A model generated the notes under the pieces. That model was not told where the DNA came from, ran no database searches, and worked only from the letters and a program-made list of their open reading frames with translations. Positions 7,579 to 13,182 of a DNA stretch of 15,043 nucleotides are shown piece by piece (the stretch's first letter is position 1; each line of letters starts with the position of its first letter). The stretch lies in assembly GCA_964454355.1 (NCBI GenBank), contig CAYVTA010000052.1, forward strand, positions 1 to 15,043, written 5' to 3'. The DNA is from UBA1081 sp964454355 (lineage in GTDB: Bacteria; Bacillota; Clostridia; Oscillospirales; Acutalibacteraceae). Both the position numbers and the translations under genes were made by a program.

Positions 7579-9213
7579 ATGAAAAGGTATTTTATCTCTG
7601 TTTCTGCAATAATGATTATTCTTGTAGGTTTTGTTTTTGCCTCTGCAACTGATACTGTTTTTACTGTTGTTGAGAATGAAAAAGCGGCCTACGGTTCGTG
7701 TGATATTCATACATATGAAGATGAATATACAATTATATCCGAGTCTACTTGTTCTTCAACGGGCACAAAGTACAGAAATTGTTCTGTCTGCAGTTATATT
7801 GATTATGTTGAAACTTCTATTGCTCCGGACAATCATACAGAGCTTGACACTGATTGGACTTATTATCCTGAAGCTACCTGTATTGTGGGCGGAGTGCGAT
7901 ATCATGTCTGCCGAGCTTGTGGTGCACATGTAGATATTCAGGAAGTTCCTGCTGATGCACAGGCTCATAAGAGCAGTGGGACATATGAAATTATTACTCA
8001 AGCAACTTGTATTTCCGAGGGTGAACAGGCTGAGGTATGTGTGCTGTGTGGTGAGCTTTTCAATAACAGTGAAATTGATGTGGATTCCGATAATCATACC
8101 GTGAGCGATAATTCATCTACTGTTATTGTTACTGCACCTACTTGTGCCGAAGAGGGTCAGGCTGTGACTTACTGTGATGATTGCGGAGCAAGTGCTGTTA
8201 TTTCTGCTGTTGCTGCTACAGGAAATCATGTTCCCGGGGATGAAGTCATTATTGATGTTGCTCCGACCTGCTCGAGCATGGGACAGTCATCCTTGCACTG
8301 TACAATATGTGATACACCAATGTATATCCAGTATACGGAAATTGATCCGGATGCTCATGAGTACTCAGATTATGTTGTTGATATACCGGTGACTTGTATG
8401 ACAAAAGGTGAAAAATCAAAATATTGCGTTTACTGTAATGACCGAACTGATGTGACATCAATTCCTATTGATCCTCAGGCACATGAATACGGTGATGAAT
8501 GGATCATTACAAAAGAGTCCACTTGTTCTGAAATGGGACTTATGCACAAGGTGTGTAAGCTTTGTTCAGGTTCTTCTGTCTCTGTTCTTATGGAAAAATC
8601 AGAGCATACATATGGTGAAGATTATGTATCCTTGAAGGTATCTGCGGACGGCTTGTCTGAACAGGTAATGTATACTTGTCAGGTTTGCGGTTATGAGTAT
8701 GTGACGATTATTACATATTCACAAAATACAGGTGAAGGCAATATCGGAGAAGATCCTGATTTTATTTATTTCTTTCTTAATCCTATTGAAGATACTCTTT
8801 TTGTAATGGATTATGAAAATCTGATAATATCAAATGTTGCCAGAGAAATGACTCTTGCTAAGTTCAATAACAACTTTAAAAACAGCAACCTGTGTGTTGT
8901 TTATGATACCAAAGGAAATGTTATTAATGAAGAAAACATTGTCGGTACAGGTTACAGAGTCAATTATGATGCTATAGGCGGAGTTGTTACGAATTATTAT
9001 ATAAGTGTAACGGGTGACATTGATTCTGATGGTAAAATTTCTGCAGCAGATGCAAGACTTGCATTGCGTGCAGCCGCTAATATAGATACTCTTACGGGGG
9101 TATATTCTGTTGCATCAGATGTGAATTCAGACGGTAAGGTTTCCGCTGCCGATGCAAGACAGATACTTAGAGTTGCCGCAAATCTCGAATATTTTAAATC
9201 TACATTAAAGTGA
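7579..9213 (+). CDS. Secreted protein with seven Cys/His tandem repeats and a C-terminal dockerin
   Basis: The ATG at 7579 lies 8 bases after GAGAGGA; another ATG at 7570 overlaps that site. The 544-residue product begins with a signal peptide (hydrophobic 6-22, cleavage near Ala21-Ala23). Residues about 44-343 hold seven tandem units of 42-45 residues with the pattern C-x9-C-x2-C-x13to15-H: Cys58/68/71-His86, 101/111/114-130, 144/154/157-173, 189/199/202-217, 231/241/244-260, 273/283/286-302 and 316/326/329-343. A degenerate eighth unit keeps only CQVC (367-370). Three Cys and one His per unit could bind a metal such as zinc, which is inference. A short module (about 387-478, with VGTGYRV) precedes a complete dockerin (479-540) whose two calcium loops, DIDSDGKISAAD and DVNSDGKVSAAD, are intact. 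Similar repeats occur, as I recall, in other gut clostridial surface proteins, without known function. The next gene starts 4 bases later. Confidence 0.88.
   Translation: MKRYFISVSAIMIILVGFVFASATDTVFTVVENEKAAYGSCDIHTYEDEYTIISESTCSSTGTKYRNCSVCSYIDYVETSIAPDNHTELDTDWTYYPEATCIVGGVRYHVCRACGAHVDIQEVPADAQAHKSSGTYEIITQATCISEGEQAEVCVLCGELFNNSEIDVDSDNHTVSDNSSTVIVTAPTCAEEGQAVTYCDDCGASAVISAVAATGNHVPGDEVIIDVAPTCSSMGQSSLHCTICDTPMYIQYTEIDPDAHEYSDYVVDIPVTCMTKGEKSKYCVYCNDRTDVTSIPIDPQAHEYGDEWIITKESTCSEMGLMHKVCKLCSGSSVSVLMEKSEHTYGEDYVSLKVSADGLSEQVMYTCQVCGYEYVTIITYSQNTGEGNIGEDPDFIYFFLNPIEDTLFVMDYENLIISNVAREMTLAKFNNNFKNSNLCVVYDTKGNVINEENIVGTGYRVNYDAIGGVVTNYYISVTGDIDSDGKISAADARLALRAAANIDTLTGVYSVASDVNSDGKVSAADARQILRVAANLEYFKSTLK
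7708..8607 (+). repeat. Seven tandem repeats of about 43 codons encoding the Cys/His units
   Basis: Spacing between the first cysteines of successive units is 43, 43, 45, 42, 42 and 43 residues. The invariant positions are Thr-Cys, a Gly four residues after that Cys in nearly all units, the CxxC pair and the closing His. The DNA itself has diverged strongly between units, so the array is old and under protein-level constraint rather than a recent duplication. Confidence 0.85.
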
Positions 9214-9217
9214 TATT

Positions 9218-9949
9218 ATGCTCAATAACGATGAACACATTGAATATATCGGCGAAAGTCTGCAACTGATAGTCTCGAAGGCACATACCTTCGGGACTGA
9301 TGCACTTTTACTTGCATCTTTTGCTTCCCCCGGCAAAAATTCACTTGCTTGCGATTTTGGTACCGGATGCGGTATAATCCCTTTTTATTGGCTTAGGGAG
9401 AATTTATGCAGTAAAATTTACACAATTGAAATACAGGAAAGAGGATATGTGCAGCTTGTTCGTTCAATTGAACTTAACGGAATTAAAAAACTGGAGCCGT
9501 TTAACTGCGATTTAAGAGAAATTCCAAAAGAAATTCCCATGGGAAGATTTGATTTGATTACAATGAACCCTCCTTATACAAAAGAATCATCGGGAATTTT
9601 GAGTGAAAAGGAAAGCGATAAAATTGCCCGTCACGGTGTAATGTGTTCACTTAATGATGTTTGTATTGCAGCTTCCAAAATGCTCAAATTCGGTGGAAGA
9701 CTATGTATGTGTCTGCGTCCCGAACGCCTTTTTGAATTAACAACAGCCATGCAAAAGGTCAATATAGAACCCAAAAGACTTCGATTTGTTTCTCAGCGTG
9801 ACGGTCTGACGCCATGGCTTGTGCTTGTTGAGGGAAAATTGGGAAGAAAACCCGGTCTGGTGGTCGAGCCTGAGCTGCATATTGAAAAATCTCATGGTGA
9901 AATATCCGATGAAATGATAAAAATTCTGGGCTCTTACAGAAAAGAGTGA
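9218..9949 (+). CDS. trmN6: TrmN6-like SAM-dependent adenine-N6 methyltransferase (YfiC/YabB type)
   Basis: The 243-residue protein is a class I methyltransferase of the small-domain family. Motif I reads DFGTGCGIIPF (46-56) for SAM binding, and the catalytic motif NPPY is at 117-120, as in adenine or guanine amino-methylases. The N-terminal part (HTFGTDALLLASF) is typical of the TrmN6/YfiC group, which methylates N6 of A37 in valine tRNA in E. coli. A gene of this family lies next to rsmI in Bacillus (yabB-yabC), and rsmI follows here too, which supports the assignment. The exact target is inferred. It starts 4 bases after the upstream stop with only a weak AAAGTGA ribosome site, suggesting translational coupling to the dockerin gene. 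Confidence 0.85.
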   Translation: MLNNDEHIEYIGESLQLIVSKAHTFGTDALLLASFASPGKNSLACDFGTGCGIIPFYWLRENLCSKIYTIEIQERGYVQLVRSIELNGIKKLEPFNCDLREIPKEIPMGRFDLITMNPPYTKESSGILSEKESDKIARHGVMCSLNDVCIAASKMLKFGGRLCMCLRPERLFELTTAMQKVNIEPKRLRFVSQRDGLTPWLVLVEGKLGRKPGLVVEPELHIEKSHGEISDEMIKILGSYRKE

Positions 9950-10007
9950 CAATATAAATATGGCTATATTTTTGATATTTTGATACAAGAAAATGAAAAT
10001 GATAATG

Positions 10008-10107
10008 NNNNNNNNNNNNNNNNNNNNNNNNNNNNNNNNNNNNNNNNNNNNNNNNNNNNNNNNNNNNNNNNNNNNNNNNNNNNNNNNNNNNNNNNNNNNN
10101 NNNNNNN
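10008..10107. other. Assembly gap (100 N)
   Basis: Exactly 100 undetermined bases, the usual placeholder for a gap of unknown size. It follows 58 bases of AT-rich sequence after the trmN6 stop and hides the start of rsmI. The reading frame that crosses it on paper has no meaning. Confidence 0.97.
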
Positions 10108-10108
10108 A

Positions 10109-10933
10109 GGTAAGTTATACGTGGTAGGCACTCCTATAGGCAATTTGGGGGACTTTTCTCCCAGAGCAGTTAATACCCTCTCCGAAGTTGACTTTATTGC
10201 TGCTGAGGACACAAGAGTTACACTTAAGCTGCTTAATCACTTTGAAATTAAAAAGCCTATGGTCAGCTATTATGAACATAATAAGGCTTCAAAAAGCGAA
10301 CATATTATAGCAAGGATTATGGAAGGTCAGAACTGTGCGTTGGTTACTGATGCAGGTATGCCCGCTATATCAGATCCCGGAATTGATTTGGTTGCACTTT
10401 GTCATAAATATAATATTGAGGTCGTATCTGTACCCGGTCCGTCTGCAATAATTACTGCAGCTGCAATCAGTGGTATGGATGTTTCGAGATTTACCTTTGA
10501 AGGTTTTCTCTCAATGAATAAGCCTAAAAGACGTGAGCATCTTGAAGATATTGTGAATGAAAAGCGAACAATGATTTTTTATGAGGCACCTCATAAGCTT
10601 CCTGCAACACTCAAGGATTTTCTTGAATATCTCGGTGACAGGAAAATTGCATTGATAAAAGAGCTTACAAAAATTCATGAGAATGTTGAGCTTACTACCC
10701 TTGCCGAAGCTTATGAAAAGTATTCACTCGAAAAACCGAAAGGCGAATTTGTGCTGATTATAGAGGGCAAAAAAAAGGAAGATGTAATTTTTGATGAAAC
10801 AGACGGTATTGCTCTTGCGAAAAGGTTTTTAAGCGAGGGAATGTCACTGAGTGAAGCGGCAAAGCGAGCTGCAAAGGAGACCGGAATTAAAAAAGGCGAT
10901 ATTTACAAAGCATTGACGGAGGAAGACAGATGA
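10109..10933 (+). CDS. rsmI: 16S rRNA (cytidine-1402 2'-O) methyltransferase RsmI (5' end lost in gap)
   Basis: RsmI methylates the ribose of C1402 in the 16S rRNA decoding centre using SAM. The visible 274 residues begin at Gly before LYVVGTPIGNLGDFSPRAV, normally only a few residues from the family's start, so nearly the whole protein (usually about 280-290 residues) is present and the start codon lies in or just before the gap. Family marks are IAAEDTR, LVTDAGMPAISDPG and VPGPSA, all of the tetrapyrrole-methylase fold. The C-terminal helical part (AKRFLSEGMSLSEAAKRAAKET) matches the usual RsmI tail. Its TGA overlaps the next gene's ATG by 4 bases (ATGA), indicating translational coupling. 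An ATG run just before the gap (9993-10007) could be the start, but frame continuity cannot be judged. Confidence 0.93.
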   Translation, partial: GKLYVVGTPIGNLGDFSPRAVNTLSEVDFIAAEDTRVTLKLLNHFEIKKPMVSYYEHNKASKSEHIIARIMEGQNCALVTDAGMPAISDPGIDLVALCHKYNIEVVSVPGPSAIITAAAISGMDVSRFTFEGFLSMNKPKRREHLEDIVNEKRTMIFYEAPHKLPATLKDFLEYLGDRKIALIKELTKIHENVELTTLAEAYEKYSLEKPKGEFVLIIEGKKKEDVIFDETDGIALAKRFLSEGMSLSEAAKRAAKETGIKKGDIYKALTEEDR

Positions 10934-11535
10934 TAGAATCTTTGACACAGTATTGGTATATGTGGCTTGTGCTTGTTGTTCTTGTTATCGTTTTTGTTAT
11001 AGTTGCAGGCAAAGCATCCAAAGCTGTAAAAAAACGCAATGCTGTAATGAAACAGCAGGAGGAATTTGCAAAACGCTTTAAATTCCTTGTTAACAAATAC
11101 AAGTCTATTGATTTCTCGATTGCACAAGAGTCTGATGCTGCTGAATTGGCAGAGGGTGTTACAGCCGTGCTTCAGTACAGTCTTGAAAAATCAGACAATC
11201 CAGATGATGAGTATAAAAACGCTCTTCTGTGGAAAAGGGAAGTTTATGCACTTTATTATTTTGCAGAGGATTGCAGACAGTCACTTTCTTATTTCTTTAA
11301 AAATAACGGCGAACCGCTTCCTTCTGTACTTATCAGTGCGTTAAAGTCTATAGGTGCTGAAAATATTTACAGCGTGACAGCACAGATGTATTCAATGTAT
11401 GACGAAAATAATGAAAATGTCTCAATTGATAAAAACAGAATCGAGCTGCTTAACAAGAAATTTTCTGATGCTTATAACGAAGCTGAATTTTTTGAGCTTG
11501 TAAAAAAATATATTATTGCTTCATTGGAAAACTAA
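10930..11535 (+). CDS. Membrane-anchored protein with a DMP19/DUF4375-like domain
   Basis: The 201-residue protein has one N-terminal membrane helix (about 10-26, rich in Val, Leu and Ile) followed by a basic stretch (KASKAVKKRN), so the rest faces the cytoplasm. A helical, charged domain follows. The segment about 103-150, with ALYYFAEDCRQSLSYFFKN, then ALKSIGAENI, resembles the DMP19 (DUF4375) family, in which a Gly/Gln-Phe-Phe-x-Asn element precedes an Ala-x-x-x-IGA helix. This is from memory of the family pattern and is moderate at best. The ATGA overlap with rsmI shows that it is the last gene of the unit, closed by a terminator 8 bases after its stop. Its function is unknown. Confidence 0.8.
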   Translation: MIESLTQYWYMWLVLVVLVIVFVIVAGKASKAVKKRNAVMKQQEEFAKRFKFLVNKYKSIDFSIAQESDAAELAEGVTAVLQYSLEKSDNPDDEYKNALLWKREVYALYYFAEDCRQSLSYFFKNNGEPLPSVLISALKSIGAENIYSVTAQMYSMYDENNENVSIDKNRIELLNKKFSDAYNEAEFFELVKKYIIASLEN

Positions 11536-11543
11536 ATACATAG

Positions 11544-11576
11544 GCCGCAGGGGAGTTGAATCCACTGCGGCTTTTT
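11544..11576 (+). terminator. Intrinsic terminator of the trmN6-rsmI unit
   Basis: GCCGCAG (11544-11550) pairs with CTGCGGC (11565-11571). The hairpin continues past a G-A mismatch with GGA/TCC around a 6-base loop, and five T follow. It marks the end of the four-gene plus-strand unit. Confidence 0.9.
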
Positions 11577-11638
11577 ATAAACCAGAGATAAAAACATTTT
11601 GTATTATAAAAATAAATAATTACGGATAAAATGATTGT

Positions 11639-12205
11639 TTATATCATTGGCTGTAATTGTTTCCCTACGATTGCGTTAAAAAGAGTGTCTTTTGTTTTTG
11701 TAAAATCCGCAACAATTGACGTTGGTTTATTTATGCAATCATCCTGTGAGAATGGGACAAAGTATATGTTCCTGCAATTCATCAAAAGTCCTATGTTCTT
11801 TGCTGCATTTCCCAATGCATCATTTGTTGAAACGGCAATAATTATAGGATTGCCGTTTCTCAGGTTTGATTTTGCTGCCATTGTAACCGGAGTGTCTGCA
11901 ATTCCGGCTGCAAGCTTTGCAATTGTGTTTCCGGTGCATGGTTCAATTATAAGAGCATCTATGAGTTTTTTTGGACCGATAGGCTCAGCCTCGGTTAAAG
12001 TGTGTATTATTTTTTTTTCGCATATACTTTCTATTCGATCTATGTGTTCTTTTGCAGTACCGAATCTGGTGTCCGTGTTGTAAGCATTGTCCGACATGAT
12101 TGGTATAACCTCTATCCCTGCATTTTTAAGTTCTTCTATTTGAGGAATTGCTTTGCTGAATGTGCAGAACGAGCCGCACAGAGCAAATCCTGCTTTAAGT
12201 GCCAT
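11639..12205 (-). CDS. spoVFB: Dipicolinate synthase subunit B (SpoVFB/DpaB)
   Basis: With SpoVFA this flavoprotein-like subunit converts the dihydrodipicolinate-pathway intermediate of lysine synthesis to dipicolinic acid, made in the mother cell and packed with calcium in the spore core. The 188-residue length suits the family (about 200). The N-terminal signature GFALCGSFCTFSK and SDNAYNTDTRFG is characteristic. The middle part (ALIIEPCTGNTIAKLAAGI and the VTMAAKS region) matches the flavin-binding Rossmann-like fold. AGAGGTGA lies 5 bases before the ATG. The start overlaps the end of spoVFA by 11 bp, so the two are translated together. Expression is expected to be sporulation-specific. 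Confidence 0.94.
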   Translation of the reverse strand: MALKAGFALCGSFCTFSKAIPQIEELKNAGIEVIPIMSDNAYNTDTRFGTAKEHIDRIESICEKKIIHTLTEAEPIGPKKLIDALIIEPCTGNTIAKLAAGIADTPVTMAAKSNLRNGNPIIIAVSTNDALGNAAKNIGLLMNCRNIYFVPFSQDDCINKPTSIVADFTKTKDTLFNAIVGKQLQPMI

Positions 12206-13040
12206 CTACTTCACCTCTGTAAAATTGTAGTACGGTATCACAGATAATCCTTCCTGCTGTTTCCGGAGCGGTACGACCGGGAATTGAGCCTGCTTTAATC
12301 ACGTTGATTGAATATCTTGATGCACAGTTGAAGTCCGTTCCGAAGGGTGCGGATGCGATTTCAATTATAACGGCATCGTTTTTGAGTTTTGAGATGACAC
12401 TTTCATCAATTACTCTTGCAGGAACCGTGTTGATGATTGCTCTGATTTTTTCGCAGTTATCGCCTAAGTCAGTGAGTTTGCATACCTTCATGCCGTCAAG
12501 TGCTGCTTCATTTAAGTTCTGTTCGCTTCGTGCGGCTACAGTAACATTTGCCCCTAAACATTTGAGTTTTTTTGCAATTGCTTTTGCACATCTTCCGTAG
12601 CCCGTAATTGCACAATTAAGCCCATCAATAGTTTCCGACAGAGAGTTTATAAGTATTCCTATTACACCTTCGGCAGTGGGTACCGCATTTTTAACAGTAA
12701 GTGATTCATCTTTGTAATAATCAAAAACTCTGATATTTTTTTCTTTGAGCTTTTTCTCCCATTCTGGAAGTATCATTCCTCCTGCAACTGTTGCATTTTC
12801 CGGCAGAAGTCGTATCAAGTCACCGAAATAAAAGGATTCACCTGCCAGAGGAGTGTTTATATTGATGTTATCTCGGCTGACAGGTACCGGCAAAATGAAA
12901 AGTGAACAGGACGAAAAATCATCAGCCCTGTATTCTCCCGGATAAATACGCTTTACTCCAAATCCTTTGTTTTCCAAAATCTTTTTCATATACGAAAAAC
13001 GGCAGTCACCGCCGATTATCATTATGTTTTCATTGTTCAT
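12195..13040 (-). CDS. spoVFA: Dipicolinate synthase subunit A (SpoVFA/DpaA)
   Basis: This is the NAD(P)-binding dehydrogenase-like subunit of dipicolinate synthase; 281 residues compares with about 297 in Bacillus. The central motif NAVPTAEGVIGIL (118-130) is a family hallmark. The Rossmann glycine motif GYGRCAKAIA is at 147-156. The C-terminal PGRTAPETAGRII also matches the family. The ATG at 13040 follows AGGAGG by 7 bases, an excellent ribosome site. It heads a two-gene operon with spoVFB, divergent from recJ. Its presence is informative because several clostridia lack spoVF and make dipicolinate with an electron-transfer flavoprotein instead (established knowledge). Regulation by the late mother-cell factor sigma-K is expected; a matching promoter is described separately. 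Confidence 0.95.
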   Translation of the reverse strand: MNNENIMIIGGDCRFSYMKKILENKGFGVKRIYPGEYRADDFSSCSLFILPVPVSRDNININTPLAGESFYFGDLIRLLPENATVAGGMILPEWEKKLKEKNIRVFDYYKDESLTVKNAVPTAEGVIGILINSLSETIDGLNCAITGYGRCAKAIAKKLKCLGANVTVAARSEQNLNEAALDGMKVCKLTDLGDNCEKIRAIINTVPARVIDESVISKLKNDAVIIEIASAPFGTDFNCASRYSINVIKAGSIPGRTAPETAGRIICDTVLQFYRGEVDGT

Positions 13041-13057
13041 ATCTGTTCCTCCTGTGA

Positions 13058-13086
13058 TATTTTATGCTTTAATTTTGATTTGGGTG
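13058..13086 (-). promoter_or_regulatory. Possible sigma-K promoter of spoVFA-spoVFB
   Basis: On the minus strand CACC (13086-13083), 16 bases, then CATAAAATA (13066-13058) fits the Bacillus sigma-K pattern (AC-rich -35; -10 CATAnnnTA). The caveat is position: transcription would start near 13052, inside the AGGAGG site (13053-13048), which would leave an unusually short leader. Confidence 0.45.
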
Positions 13087-13095
13087 AGAGATATT

Positions 13096-13117
13096 AAAAA
13101 AATGCTCTTAAAGCATT
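13096..13117 (-). terminator. Small hairpin with T-run in the recJ/spoVFA divergent region
   Basis: AATGCT (13101-13106) pairs with AGCATT (13112-13117). Read on the minus strand, the hairpin runs into seven T, like a weak intrinsic terminator. It lies upstream of spoVFA and could block read-through into the sporulation genes. A six-base stem is weak, so this is tentative. Confidence 0.3.
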
Positions 13118-13144
13118 GTATTTTTGAAAAAAATATTCTATAAT
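13116..13144 (+). promoter_or_regulatory. Sigma-A promoter of recJ
   Basis: TTGTAT (13116-13121) and a perfect TATAAT (13139-13144) are 17 bases apart. The predicted start near 13151 leaves a leader of about 30 bases with AAGGA before the TTG start codon. Confidence 0.7.
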
Positions 13145-13182
13145 ACTTAGATAGAGAATTATAAGTTAAGGAATGATTGTTT

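Noticed and set aside
7708..8607. Tandem array as a CRISPR or DNA-level repeat
   Set aside because: The periodicity is at protein level within one open frame; the DNA units are strongly diverged and there are no spacers.
9956..9973. Hairpin AAATAT-GGCT-ATATTT plus T-run after trmN6 as a terminator
   Set aside because: The stem is six A-T pairs only, too weak to call, and rsmI downstream is normally cotranscribed.
9980..10933. A single open frame running across the N block into rsmI
   Set aside because: The 100 N are a placeholder of unknown length, so frame continuity is accidental. Only the part from 10109 is supported.
11631..12083. 150-residue plus-strand open frame opposite spoVFB
   Set aside because: It is a shadow on the antisense strand of a clear spoVFB gene, with no ribosome site or recognisable domain.
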